From positions 1 through 64,000 of the forward strand of contig NZ_JAIVMG010000007.1 of assembly GCF_020177335.1 (NCBI RefSeq): a DNA stretch of 64,000 bases, written 5' to 3'. This document shows positions 33,309-42,230 of this stretch, piece after piece. Each line of letters opens with the position of its first letter. Positions within the stretch are counted from its first letter, which is position 1. Position numbers and translations under genes: made by a program. The notes under the pieces are model-generated. The model saw only the letters and a program-made list of their open reading frames with translations, was not told the DNA's origin and did not search any database. The stretch comes from Stappia indica (lineage in GTDB: Bacteria > Pseudomonadota > Alphaproteobacteria > Rhizobiales > Stappiaceae).

Positions 33309-34724
33309 CTATCGGATCATGTTGATCGCTTCCTTCAGCATCTGGTCACCCGTGTTGACGATCCGGGTGTTGGCCGAATAGGCCTGCTGGGTCACGATCA
33401 GCTTGGAAAATTCGTCGGCGATATCGGTGTTGGAGGCTTCGAGCCGCTTGCCAACGATCCGCCCCTGCGCTCCGGCGATCGGCTCGCCGGATTCCGGGGT
33501 CACCTCATAGGCACCGCCATCAACCCGCTCCAGCCACGCCTCACCGGAGAAAGACACCAGCGAGATGTCATAGAGCTCCCGGGTCCGGCCGTTCGAATAG
33601 GACGCGACAAGGCGTCCGGCCTCGGAGACCGAGACGCCCGTCAGATCGCCGGAAGGGTAGCCGTTCTGGGTCAGCTTGGAGATCTTGGCCCGACCATTGC
33701 TGTCGGAGAACTGGGTCAGGGCATTGGTCCCGAAATCGAGCGACACATCGCCCACCGTCTCACCATCGACGGTAAGCCCGGTGATCGCCATCTGGTCGTT
33801 GGCCGGCACGGTCATCTTGCCGCCATTGGCCGCGCTGGAATCGAACTGTGCGTCCGACACCTTGGTCCATTTCGGGTTCGCGCCGGTGGCATCGGAATCG
33901 GACAGGTAGTAGAGCGACCAGGTGTCCGGCTGGGAGCCGTCGTCCTCAAAGGTCTTGGCCCAGCGCATCTGCACGTTCACCGGCGTGCCGCTGGAGTTGT
34001 AGACCGTGATTGCCTCACCGGCGATGGACGAATTCAGGAACGCCACCTCGTCATCGGCGGAGATCGCATCCACGCCGACCGTATGGCCGGCCGCCGCCCC
34101 GTCCGGCACCGCGCCGGTGGAGGCCTTGGTCAGTGCCGAATCCAGAAGATCGTCGCCACCGGCCAGCTTGGCGCTGGTCTGCGGCGTGGTCGGCAGGTTG
34201 CCTTCGTACTGAATCCGGTCGGTCAGCACCGCCGGGATCACCGAGGTATCGACGGTGATGATCGACGGCACGCTGCCGGACACATTCTTCGTCACCGGAT
34301 CGATCGGCTGGCCCATCAGGTAGTAGCCGGCACCGTTGACCAGGCGACCTTCCTTGTCGAGATCGAAATCGCCACGGCGCGTGTAAAGATCGTCGCCGGA
34401 GAAGATCGACCGGCCATCGACCTCGCCCGCCTTGCCCTGCACAACGAAATAACCGCTGCCGTTGATCCCCATGTAGGTATTGACCTGGCTTTGCTGGAGA
34501 TCGCCCTGAATGCCGTTGGTCGCGCGCGAACTGGCCGACACCGTACCGGCGAGCTGGCCGGGCTGCGCACCGCGCCCGCCGCCAACCAGATCGGAGAAGG
34601 AGGTATCGAGCCGCTTGTAGCCAACGGTCGACGCGTTGGCGATGTTGCCCGAGATATTCTCAAGCGCGTAGGCCTGTGCAGACAGGCCGGAGACGGCCGC
34701 ATTCAATGCACCAAAAACACCCAT
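33309..34724 (-). CDS. flgE: Flagellar hook protein FlgE
   Basis: A 471-residue protein. Start MGVFGALNAAVSGLSAQAYA chosen because GGAGG precedes it at good spacing; the longer ORF runs through the promoter. Signature segments are ENISGNIANASTVGYKRLD, the FlgE/F/G beta domain (INGSGYFVVQGKAGEVDGR, YTRRGDFDLDKEGRLVNGAG) and the C-terminal LEASNTDIADEFSKLIVTQQ AYSANTRIV-type helix. It is the hook subunit. It has its own sigma-54 promoter and FlbD-like site. It heads the leftward flgE-flgK-flgL operon, divergent from the MoxR gene. Confidence 0.96.
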   Translation of the reverse strand: MGVFGALNAAVSGLSAQAYALENISGNIANASTVGYKRLDTSFSDLVGGGRGAQPGQLAGTVSASSRATNGIQGDLQQSQVNTYMGINGSGYFVVQGKAGEVDGRSIFSGDDLYTRRGDFDLDKEGRLVNGAGYYLMGQPIDPVTKNVSGSVPSIITVDTSVIPAVLTDRIQYEGNLPTTPQTSAKLAGGDDLLDSALTKASTGAVPDGAAAGHTVGVDAISADDEVAFLNSSIAGEAITVYNSSGTPVNVQMRWAKTFEDDGSQPDTWSLYYLSDSDATGANPKWTKVSDAQFDSSAANGGKMTVPANDQMAITGLTVDGETVGDVSLDFGTNALTQFSDSNGRAKISKLTQNGYPSGDLTGVSVSEAGRLVASYSNGRTRELYDISLVSFSGEAWLERVDGGAYEVTPESGEPIAGAQGRIVGKRLEASNTDIADEFSKLIVTQQAYSANTRIVNTGDQMLKEAINMIR

Positions 34725-34788
34725 GGGATCCTCCAGAACGGAACGAATGGCTTGCGGCGCGGGGAGACGCCGGTCTTGACCAGACTGA

Positions 34789-34805
34789 CGCAAGGCCCGT
34801 GCCAG
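34789..34805 (-). promoter_or_regulatory. Sigma-54 promoter for flgE operon
   Basis: On the minus strand CTGGCACG-N4-TTGCG, a full match to the core -24/-12 elements with correct spacing. Predicted transcription start near 34778, about 54 bases before the flgE ATG, the same leader length as at flgF. Confidence 0.88.
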
Positions 34806-34901
34806 ACCAGAAATCGCACCCAACCCCTTGAAATTCCTGAGGCGGCCCGGCACAAGGCGCGGCACCAAGCCCGGCAACCGGCAGCTTTGACCGACACAGG
34901 C

Positions 34902-34916
34902 CGGCAAGATTTGCCG
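34902..34916. promoter_or_regulatory. CGGCAA-N3-TTGCCG palindrome, putative FlbD enhancer site (flgE)
   Basis: Half-sites identical to the flgF copy, with spacer GAT on the + strand; centre about 131 bases upstream of the predicted flgE start. A further CCGGCAACCGGC lies at 34871-34882. Confidence 0.6.
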
Positions 34917-35001
34917 AGCCCACCCCTCCCTTTCGGGATCTTGCGCAGCCTTGCCGCGCCCCATACTGTGCGGCGCAAGATCATCTTGATGCGAGGCTTC
35001 C

Positions 35002-35847
35002 ATGCGCTTTGAAGGGACTGCGGGCTATGTGGCGACCGAGGATCTGCGGATCGCCGTCAATGCGGCGATCACACTGGAGCGCCCGCTGCTTGTGAAAGGC
35101 GAACCGGGGACCGGCAAGACCGTCCTGGCCCAGGAAATCGCCGACGCCCTCAACACTCCGCTGCTGGAATGGCACGTCAAGTCCACCACCAAGGCACAGC
35201 AGGGACTTTACGAGTATGACGCGGTCTCGCGCCTGCGCGACAGCCAGCTCGGCGACGACCGGGTGCACGACATCGCCAACTACATCCGCAAGGGCAAGCT
35301 GTGGGAGGCCTTCGCCAGCGAGCAACGCCCGGTGCTCTTGATCGACGAGATCGACAAGGCCGACATCGAGTTCCCCAACGATCTGTTGCAGGAGCTCGAC
35401 CGGATGGAGTTCCACGTCTACGAGACCGGCGAGACGGTCAGCGCCCGCCAGCGGCCGGTGGTGATCATCACCTCCAACAACGAGAAGGAATTGCCGGACG
35501 CTTTCCTGCGCCGCTGCTTCTTCCACTACATCACCTTCCCGGACACGGAGACGATGACCGACATCGTCGAGGTGCATTTCCCCGGCCTGAAGGGCGAGTT
35601 GCTGCGCGAGGCGCTGAAGATCTTCTACGATGTCCGCGACATGCCCGGGCTGAAGAAGAAGCCCTCCACCTCAGAGCTGCTCGACTGGATCAAGCTCTTG
35701 CTGAACGAGGACGTGGACCCGGCCACCTTGCGCGAGCGCGACGCCAGCAAGCTGATCCCGCCGCTGCATGGCGCGCTCCTCAAGAACGAGCAGGATGTGC
35801 ATCTGTTCGAGCGCCTCGCCTTCATCAACAGGCGCGGCCGGGGCTAG
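35002..35847 (+). CDS. MoxR-family AAA+ ATPase
   Basis: A 281-residue ATPase: Walker A GEPGTGKT (residues 33-40), Walker B PVLLIDEIDKAD (about 112-123), sensor 1 VVIITSNNEKELP, arginine-finger region DAFLRRCFFHYI. It resembles the MoxR/CoxD group used as a chaperone with VWA-domain partners to insert metals or mature complexes. The likely partner, a CoxE-like VWA protein, is encoded at 40848-42032, six genes away on the same strand. Divergent from flgE; transcribed away from the flagellar cluster. Confidence 0.92.
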   Translation: MRFEGTAGYVATEDLRIAVNAAITLERPLLVKGEPGTGKTVLAQEIADALNTPLLEWHVKSTTKAQQGLYEYDAVSRLRDSQLGDDRVHDIANYIRKGKLWEAFASEQRPVLLIDEIDKADIEFPNDLLQELDRMEFHVYETGETVSARQRPVVIITSNNEKELPDAFLRRCFFHYITFPDTETMTDIVEVHFPGLKGELLREALKIFYDVRDMPGLKKKPSTSELLDWIKLLLNEDVDPATLRERDASKLIPPLHGALLKNEQDVHLFERLAFINRRGRG

Positions 35848-35852
35848 CGGGC

Positions 35853-36398
35853 GTGCGCCGCTGGCGCTCCCGAGCGACCTTGCCGCTGCTGCTGGCGCTG
35901 ACCGTGCAGCTCGCCCCTGCGGCGGCGGCACAAGCTGACGAGCGCGGCTCCGATTCCGGTTGGCACACGGTGATCGGCGGCATGCGCCATTTCGCCGGGC
36001 TGACCTGCCCGGACCGGATCGGCATGCTGAGCCGGGTGCGGGTGCTGACCAGCGCCGCGGACCGGATCGCCGGCTGCGTCTATCTGGCGACCAACGGCAT
36101 CAGCGTCGTGGTGCGCAGCCACCTGCCCGGCTCCAGCGCGGCCACCGCGCGCGCCTTCGACCGCCGATACAGCGCCGCCGGTTTCAAGCGCCTGGCCGCC
36201 ACCGGAGCGGCGGCCGCCGGCCTTTCCTTCAACACCGGAACCACCGGTGAGCGGACCCGCTGCGAGACCCTGTGGCGCCTGACCGGACGACGCACCGACT
36301 ACACCCTGTGGATGGCCTACTCCCTTCCCGACCAGGGCGATCTGGTCGGGCCGCTCGTGGCCGATTTCACCCGGCAACTGGCCCATTCGGCCCGCTAG
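35853..36398 (+). CDS. Secreted hypothetical protein
   Basis: A 181-residue protein starting at a GTG 6 bases after the MoxR stop, so probably co-transcribed with it. N-terminal signal peptide (RATLPLLLALTVQLAPAAAA, then QADERG). The mature part has four cysteines (FAGLTCPD, RIAGCVY, RTRCETL), enough for disulfide bonds, and mixed alpha/beta character. I do not recognise the family. No lipobox or membrane segment is seen, so it should be periplasmic. Confidence 0.7.
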   Translation: MRRWRSRATLPLLLALTVQLAPAAAAQADERGSDSGWHTVIGGMRHFAGLTCPDRIGMLSRVRVLTSAADRIAGCVYLATNGISVVVRSHLPGSSAATARAFDRRYSAAGFKRLAATGAAAAGLSFNTGTTGERTRCETLWRLTGRRTDYTLWMAYSLPDQGDLVGPLVADFTRQLAHSAR

Positions 36399-36552
36399 GC
36401 GGCGCTGTTTCGGCGACACTCCGACACCACATCCGCTGACCCCGACGCCAAGAGAGCGCTGAAGCCGCTCCCTCAGCGTCCGTTTGCGCTGCCCTCCCCT
36501 CTTGCGCCGCCCGCAGCCTCCTCCTCGGACAGGGCAAAAAACGATTTCGCAA

Positions 36553-36581
36553 TTGACGGCTATTTTTTATCGTGAAACAAT
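36553..36581 (+). promoter_or_regulatory. Sigma-70-like promoter for the DUF2975/Xre operon
   Basis: TTGACG (36553-36558), 17-base spacer, AACAAT (36576-36581), in an AT-rich patch within GC-rich DNA, 35 bases before the first gene. Confidence 0.6.
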
Positions 36582-36615
36582 AATTTCATAAGCTCCCTTA
36601 TGAAGGATTGATTGA

Positions 36616-37185
36616 ATGACGTTCAACCCACCAGCCACCGAGGCTACCAACTCCCGGCTTCAGCGCATCCGCCGTGTCAGCCGCGCCATGGCCTGGGTCA
36701 CACTGGCCGGGGCGCTGCTTGTGCCGGCAACGCTCATGGCCGTTGCTGCGTTCGAACCAAGCGGACTTGACGACTGGCTGCGCAGTTCCGTTGACGCCTC
36801 CGGTTCCGCTGTCCTCACCCCGGCGACACGGATCGCCACGCTCGCCATCGCCAGCATTCCCGTCATCCTCGCGGTGGCGGTGCTGATGCTGCTCCACAAG
36901 CTGTTCCTCGGCTTTTCCAAGGGCGCCGTGCTGGTCCCGGCGAGCGGCAGGATCTTGCGGCACATCGGCCTCATCATCGCCATCCTCGCCCCGCTGGAGA
37001 TCGTGCTTCGCGCAGCGGCCAGCGTTGTTCTCTCCCTGCCCAACCCGCCGGGCGAGCGGGAGCTCGCCATCGGTATCGGCAGCAGCGATCTCACCACGCT
37101 GATCGCCGGAATGCTGTTGATCGTTCTCGGCTGGACGCTGGAGGAAGCCGCTTCGGTAGCGGACGAAAACAGCCGCTTCGTGTAA
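36616..37185 (+). CDS. DUF2975-like membrane protein
   Basis: A 189-residue protein with four predicted membrane segments (AWVTLAGALLVPATLMAVAA; TLAIASIPVILAVAVLMLL; LIIAILAPLEIVLRAAASVV; LIAGMLLIVLGWTLEEAASV). The LFLGFSKGAVLVPASGRILR segment and the C-terminal WTLEEAASVADENSRFV match the DUF2975 pattern. DUF2975 genes are usually followed by a tiny Xre regulator, as here (12 bases later). Function is unknown; the pair is thought to act as a membrane-linked regulatory unit. Confidence 0.82.
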   Translation: MTFNPPATEATNSRLQRIRRVSRAMAWVTLAGALLVPATLMAVAAFEPSGLDDWLRSSVDASGSAVLTPATRIATLAIASIPVILAVAVLMLLHKLFLGFSKGAVLVPASGRILRHIGLIIAILAPLEIVLRAAASVVLSLPNPPGERELAIGIGSSDLTTLIAGMLLIVLGWTLEEAASVADENSRFV

Positions 37186-37197
37186 GAGGAGCGGGTC

Positions 37198-37416
37198 ATG
37201 CCGATCATCATCAATCTCGACGTCATGCTGGCGCGCCGAAAGATGCGCTCGCGTGAACTGGCCGAACGCATCGGCATCACCGAGCAGAACGTCTCCCTGC
37301 TGAAATCCGGCAAGGTCAAGGGCGTGCGCTTCGAAACCCTGGAACGCATCTGTCAGGTTCTGGAGTGCCAGCCGGGCGACCTGCTCGAATACCGCAACGA
37401 CGAGGAGGCGACCTGA
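37198..37416 (+). CDS. Small Xre/Cro-type HTH regulator paired with DUF2975
   Basis: A 72-residue protein: MPIIINLDVMLARRKMRSRE, the HTH LAERIGITEQNVSLLKSGKV then RFETLERICQVLECQPGDLL, a compact YozG-like Xre domain with no other module. AGGAG lies 8 bases before the ATG. It probably controls its own operon. Confidence 0.92.
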   Translation: MPIIINLDVMLARRKMRSRELAERIGITEQNVSLLKSGKVKGVRFETLERICQVLECQPGDLLEYRNDEEAT

Positions 37417-37524
37417 ACCGGTCGCTTCCCCTCGCCCCCGAACACGGAAACCATCGACCGGGCGCGATCTTATCGCCTATGCTGGGCCCGGCTCCGAAGA
37501 CAACCGTTCCGGGATATCCGTGCC

Positions 37525-38139
37525 ATGCTGCGCCTTCTGCTGTTGAGACACGCCAAGTCCGACTGGAGCGATGCCGCCCAGATCGATTTCGACCGGCCGC
37601 TGAACATACGCGGACAGCGGGCCGCCCCGCAGATGGGCGCGCATATGGCCCGGCATGGGCTGGTGCCCGACAAGGTGCTGTGTTCCAGCGCCCGCCGCAC
37701 CCGCGAAACCCTCGGGCTGATTCTGCCCCACCTGTCCGGCAACATGGAGATCCGCGTCACCCGCGACCTTTATGAGGATGGAGAGCTGGACTACGTCGAC
37801 AGCATCCGCGCCCTCGGCGGCGGCGCCCGCACCGTCCTCGTGATCGGCCACAACCCGGCGATGCAGGACACGGCGCTGGAGTTGATCGGCGAGGGCAACC
37901 CCGCCTTGCGCGAGAGCATCGCCACCAAGTTTCCCACCGCTGCCCTCGCGGTGGTGGATTTCGCCATCAACCGCTGGTCCGATGCCGAGCGTGGCAGCGG
38001 CCGGGTGGTTGCCTATTGCCTGCCGCGCCAGTTGCCCGGCGGCGCCCTGCCGCCCCTGGCCGCCACACCTCTCGGCCCCCCGCCCCTGGCCGCCAACGAC
38101 GGCGGCAACGGCGGGGGCGGCTCGTCCGAACCGGAGTAG
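37525..38139 (+). CDS. SixA-like histidine phosphatase
   Basis: A 204-residue protein of the histidine phosphatase superfamily: catalytic RHAKSDW at residues 8-14, the Arg pair in SSARRTRETL, and the second catalytic His in VLVIGHNPAMQDTALEL. SixA in E. coli dephosphorylates phosphohistidine on signalling/PTS proteins; this is the closest group by length and the RHAKS motif. It has an unusual Pro/Gly/Asn-rich tail of about 35 residues (LPPLAATPLGPPPLAANDGG). Confidence 0.87.
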   Translation: MLRLLLLRHAKSDWSDAAQIDFDRPLNIRGQRAAPQMGAHMARHGLVPDKVLCSSARRTRETLGLILPHLSGNMEIRVTRDLYEDGELDYVDSIRALGGGARTVLVIGHNPAMQDTALELIGEGNPALRESIATKFPTAALAVVDFAINRWSDAERGSGRVVAYCLPRQLPGGALPPLAATPLGPPPLAANDGGNGGGGSSEPE

Positions 38140-38215
38140 ACACGCCCTGGACATGGTCAGGGGCGGTTGCGGCCGGCGCCCATACTCCCCACATGGCCGG
38201 TCGGAGAAAAAACAC

Positions 38216-39685
38216 GTGGCACAACGCAACTTCCTCTCACGGCTGGGCGATGAGCTCCGCTATTCCCTCGACAACCTGACGGAGACGGTCGGTGACCTGG
38301 CGGTACCAACGGTGCGGCTCGGCGTCACCGGCCTGTCGCGCGCCGGCAAGACCGTGTTCATCACCGCCCTCATACACAATCTGGTGAATGGCGGCCGCCT
38401 GCCCATGTTTGACGCCTCCGCCGAGGGGCGGATCGCCCGGGCCGCGCTGGAGCCGCAGCCCGATGACGACGTGCCGCGCTTCGATGTCGAGGCGCATGTG
38501 GAGACCCTGCTGAACGAACGGCTCTGGCCGCAATCCACCCGGCGAATCTCCGAACTGCGGCTGACCATCGAGTTTGAATCGGCAAGCCTCCTGTCGCGCA
38601 CCCTCGGCCGGGGCCGGCTGCATCTCGATATCGTCGACTATCCGGGCGAGTGGCTGCTCGACCTGCCGCTTCTGGAAAAGGACTTCCGCAGCTTCTGCGA
38701 GGAAGCTCTGGCCCGCGCCCGCGACCCGGCCCGGGCGGACGTCGCCGCGCCCTTTCTTGCCGCCCTCGCCGCCGCCGATGCCAGAGCGGAGGCTGCCGAG
38801 CCGACCGCCCGGCTTCTGGCCAGCCGCTACACCGACTATCTGGGCGCCTGCCGCGCCGATGAGCGGGCGCTGTCGATGCTGCCGCCCGGCCGTTTCCTGA
38901 TGCCGGGCGATCTGGAAGGCTCGCCCGCCCTCACCTTCGCCCCGCTCGATCCGGCGACGCTGGAGGGATCGCCGCGCCCCGGCTCCCTGGCGGCGATGAT
39001 GGAGCGGCGCTTTGAGGCCTACAAGAAACACATCGTGCGCCCGTTCTTCCGCGATCACTTCGCCCGGCTCGACCGGCAGATCGTGCTGGTCGACGCACTG
39101 AACGCCCTCAATGCCGGCCCGGCGGCCCTGCGCGACCTGGAAGCGGCGCTGGCGGAAATCCTTGCCGCCTTCCGGCCCGGGCGGGTCTCCCGTCTGTTCT
39201 CCATCTTCACCCGGCGGATCGACCGGATCCTGTTCGCCGCCACCAAGGCCGATCACCTGCACCGGGCCGACCATGACCGGCTCGAAGCCATCCTGAAACG
39301 CACCGTCGCCCGCGCCATCGAGCGGGCGGAATACTCCGGTGCCGATGTCGATGCGCTGGCCCTTGCCGCCATCCGCGCCACCCGTGAGGCCAGCGTCACC
39401 CACGACGGGGAAACCATGCCCGCCATCCTCGGCACACCCCTGCCCGGCGAACGGGTCAATGGCGACACCTATGACGGCAACACCGAAATCGCCCTCTTCC
39501 CCGGCGACCTGCCGGACGATCCCGAAGAGGTGTTCGCCGGCAGCGAGGCGCGCAACCCGCCGGTCCGCTTCGTCCGCTTTCGCCCCCCCGCCCTGCAGAC
39601 CACCGCCGAGGGGGCAACCCTCTCGCTGCCGCACATCCGCCTTGACCGGGCGCTGCAATTCCTGATCGGAGACCATCTGGCATGA
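38216..39685 (+). CDS. ycjX: YcjX-family P-loop protein (DUF463)
   Basis: A 489-residue protein from a GTG with GGAG 10 bases upstream; upstream in-frame sequence overlaps the phosphatase gene. YcjX hallmarks: P-loop GVTGLSRAGKTVFITALIHN, LDIVDYPGEWLLDLPLL, YLGACRADERALSMLPPGRF, DRQIVLVDALNALNAGP and FAATKADHL. YcjX is a stress-induced (phage-shock-associated in E. coli) GTPase-like protein. Its stop overlaps the start of the YcjF-like gene (ATGA). Confidence 0.92.
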   Translation: MAQRNFLSRLGDELRYSLDNLTETVGDLAVPTVRLGVTGLSRAGKTVFITALIHNLVNGGRLPMFDASAEGRIARAALEPQPDDDVPRFDVEAHVETLLNERLWPQSTRRISELRLTIEFESASLLSRTLGRGRLHLDIVDYPGEWLLDLPLLEKDFRSFCEEALARARDPARADVAAPFLAALAAADARAEAAEPTARLLASRYTDYLGACRADERALSMLPPGRFLMPGDLEGSPALTFAPLDPATLEGSPRPGSLAAMMERRFEAYKKHIVRPFFRDHFARLDRQIVLVDALNALNAGPAALRDLEAALAEILAAFRPGRVSRLFSIFTRRIDRILFAATKADHLHRADHDRLEAILKRTVARAIERAEYSGADVDALALAAIRATREASVTHDGETMPAILGTPLPGERVNGDTYDGNTEIALFPGDLPDDPEEVFAGSEARNPPVRFVRFRPPALQTTAEGATLSLPHIRLDRALQFLIGDHLA

Positions 39686-40785
39686 CCGGCCCGGACCATC
39701 CGCCGGACGGCGCGGCACACCGCCGCCGCCCGGACCGCGAACGCAAACCCGCCGCCTTTCGTCTCGATGACGCCCGCGTGCGCCTCGACAGCGATGCGCA
39801 TGAGGCCCTGACACGGGGCGAGACCCGTGTCGTTCCCACCGGCGCCACCGCCCCGCGTCAGGCCGCGGCGACACCGGAGCGCAGCCCCCGGGGCGTTTCC
39901 TGGGGACGCTGGCTGACCATCGGCCTGGGCGGGCTGGCCTCGCTGGCCATCGGCCTGTCGATCGACGCGCTGATCCGCGACCTGTTCGCCCGCACGGACT
40001 GGCTCGGCTGGCTGGCGGTGGCGCTGGCGGGCCTGGCGGCAATGGCCCTGCTCGGCCTGATCCTGCGCGAGGTCACCGGCCTTTTGCGGCTGAAGAAGAT
40101 CGACGAGATCCGCACCAGCCTGACGGCGGCGGCGGAGGACGACGACGACGCGACGGCGCGCGCGGGCCTGCGCCAGTTGATCGCCCTTTACCGGGAGCGG
40201 CCGGAAACCGCCCGGGGACGGCGCGCCCTCACCGACCATCTCGGCGAGGTGATCGACGGCCGCGATCTGGTCATTCTCGCCGAACGGGATCTCTTGAAGC
40301 CGCTCGACGCCCGGGCCCTGCGGATCGTCAACGACAGCGTCAAGCGGGTCTCGCTGGTCACCGCCATCTCGCCGCGCGCCGTGCTCGATCTTGCCATCGT
40401 CCTGGTCGAGAACCTCCGGATCATGCGGCGCATTTCCGCGCTCTACGGTGGCCGGCCCGGGGTCTTCGGCTTCCTCCGCCTCGCCCGCCACGTCGCCGCG
40501 CATCTGGCGGTGACCGGCGGCATGGCGGCCGGCGACAGCCTGGTGTCGCAACTGCTCGGCCACGGGCTTGCCGCGCGCCTCTCCGCCCGTCTCGGCGAGG
40601 GTGTGATCAATGGACTTCTGACCGCCCGGGTCGGCATCGCCGCCATCGAGGTCTGCCGCCCGGCGCCCTTCATCGCCGCGCGCGGTCCCAATGTCTCCGA
40701 TGTCATGGGCGAGTTGTTCAAGGGCGACCCGGAGGCCCAGGCGCTGCTGGAAGAGGCCAAGGCCGCCCCGCCGCGAAAGGACTGA
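39682..40785 (+). CDS. ycjF: YcjF-family membrane protein (DUF697/TIGR01620)
   Basis: A 367-residue protein. N-terminal basic, Pro-rich cytoplasmic region to about 70; two membrane segments (WLTIGLGGLASLAIGLSIDA, WLAVALAGLAAMALLGLILR); then the DUF697-type helical domain (RAVLDLAIVLVENLRIMRRI; GLLTARVGIAAIEVCRPAPF). It is always found with YcjX; the ATGA overlap fits a complex. Confidence 0.92.
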   Translation: MTGPDHPPDGAAHRRRPDRERKPAAFRLDDARVRLDSDAHEALTRGETRVVPTGATAPRQAAATPERSPRGVSWGRWLTIGLGGLASLAIGLSIDALIRDLFARTDWLGWLAVALAGLAAMALLGLILREVTGLLRLKKIDEIRTSLTAAAEDDDDATARAGLRQLIALYRERPETARGRRALTDHLGEVIDGRDLVILAERDLLKPLDARALRIVNDSVKRVSLVTAISPRAVLDLAIVLVENLRIMRRISALYGGRPGVFGFLRLARHVAAHLAVTGGMAAGDSLVSQLLGHGLAARLSARLGEGVINGLLTARVGIAAIEVCRPAPFIAARGPNVSDVMGELFKGDPEAQALLEEAKAAPPRKD

Positions 40786-40847
40786 TTGTCCTCCCTCAGG
40801 CTGCAAGATGACTGGCGAAGCGCCCTTGCTCTTCGTATAACAGAGCC

Positions 40848-42032
40848 ATGTTCATCACCTTCCTCACCAACCTGCGCGATGCGGGCGTTCCTGTCTCCTT
40901 GCGCGAATACCTGACGCTGATGGAAGCGTTGAAGGCCGATCTTGCGGACAAGAAGGTAGAGGATTTCTACTTCCTCGCCCGCACCTGCCTGGTCAAGGAC
41001 GAGATCAATCTCGACAAGTTCGACCGGGTCTTCGCCTCCACCTTCAACGGGCTGGAGCTGGGCGGCGGCGGCGACGGGACCGAGCCGCGCGAGCTGCCCG
41101 AGGACTGGCTGCGCAAGCTCGCCGAAAAGCACCTCACCGAGGAAGAGAAGGCCGAGATCGAGGCGCTCGGCGGCTTCGAGAAACTGATGGAGACCCTGCG
41201 CGAACGGCTGAAGGAGCAGGAAGGTCGGCATCAGGGCGGCAGCAAGTGGATCGGCACCGCCGGCACCTCGCCCTTCGGCGCCTATGGCTACAATCCCGAA
41301 GGGGTGCGCATCGGCCAGGCGGAAAGCCGGCACCGGCGCGCGGTCAAGGTCTGGGACAAACGCACCTTCAAGGATCTCGACGACACGGTCGAGTTGGGCA
41401 CCCGCAACATCAAGGTGGCGCTGAAACGGCTGCGCCGCTTTGCCCGCAGCGGCGCGGCGGAGGAACTCGATCTCGATCACACGATCCAGTCCACCGCCCA
41501 CAAGGGGCTACTCGACATCAAGATGCGCCCCGAACGGCGCAATGCCATCAAGGTTCTCTTGTTCTTCGACATCGGCGGCTCGATGGACGACCACATCCGG
41601 GTTTGCGAGGAGCTTTTCTCCGCCGCCCGCACCGAATTCAAGGTTCTGGAGTATTTCTACTTCCACAACTGCCCGTATGAATTCGTCTGGAAGAACAACG
41701 CCCGACGCCATTCGGAGCGGATCCCCACCTTCGATGTGCTGCACACCTACGGGCCGGACTACAAGCTGATCTTCGTCGGCGACGCCTCGATGAGCCCCTA
41801 TGAGATCGCCTATGCGGGCGGCTCGGTGGAGCACTGGAACGAGGAGCCCGGATCGGTCTGGCTGGAACGGCTGACCTCGCACTACGCCAAGAGCGTCTGG
41901 CTCAATCCCGTGCCCGAGCAGCACTGGTCCTTCACCCATTCCATCGAGATGATCCGGACCCTGATGGGCGGGCGACATTTCCCACTGACCCTCGACGGGC
42001 TCGACAACGCGATGAAGGAGCTGTCGCGGTAG
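40848..42032 (+). CDS. CoxE-like VWA domain protein
   Basis: A 394-residue protein. N-terminal FITFLTNLRDAGVPVSLREY LTLMEALK-type helices, then a charged middle and a C-terminal VWA domain with the metal site DIGGSMDDHI (residues about 242-251). The usual DxSxS is DxGxS here. Strongly conserved tail (WLNPVPEQHWSFTHSIEMIR). CoxE proteins act with MoxR ATPases; the probable partner is at 35002-35847. The pair is widely conserved in alphaproteobacteria outside any carbon monoxide dehydrogenase operon, so the target here is unknown. Confidence 0.88.
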   Translation: MFITFLTNLRDAGVPVSLREYLTLMEALKADLADKKVEDFYFLARTCLVKDEINLDKFDRVFASTFNGLELGGGGDGTEPRELPEDWLRKLAEKHLTEEEKAEIEALGGFEKLMETLRERLKEQEGRHQGGSKWIGTAGTSPFGAYGYNPEGVRIGQAESRHRRAVKVWDKRTFKDLDDTVELGTRNIKVALKRLRRFARSGAAEELDLDHTIQSTAHKGLLDIKMRPERRNAIKVLLFFDIGGSMDDHIRVCEELFSAARTEFKVLEYFYFHNCPYEFVWKNNARRHSERIPTFDVLHTYGPDYKLIFVGDASMSPYEIAYAGGSVEHWNEEPGSVWLERLTSHYAKSVWLNPVPEQHWSFTHSIEMIRTLMGGRHFPLTLDGLDNAMKELSR

Positions 42033-42133
42033 TCTGGCGTCACATCATCGAGCGGATCCGGGATTCATATTTACCCTGATATATTCAAATAGAAATTACT
42101 AAGGGAAAGCACGACATAACTCAGGATTGAACG

Positions 42134-42165
42134 AAGTATACACGAATGCAACCTTATGTATACTT
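42134..42165. promoter_or_regulatory. Inverted repeat in AT-rich chemoreceptor upstream region
   Basis: AAGTATAC (42134-42141) and GTATACTT (42158-42165) form perfect 8-base arms with a 16-base spacer, 65-97 bases before the chemoreceptor ATG. The whole 42060-42200 stretch is strongly AT-rich compared with its surroundings. Confidence 0.45.
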
Positions 42166-42230
42166 AATAGAATAGAAAGAGATTTTCTTGATTCTCGCCG
42201 ATATCGAAACCAAAAAAAGCGACATCGGTC

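Noticed and set aside
38237-40042. A 601-codon minus-strand frame over ycjX and ycjF
   Set aside because: The plus strand encodes two recognised, overlapping genes; the antisense product has low-complexity shadow composition.
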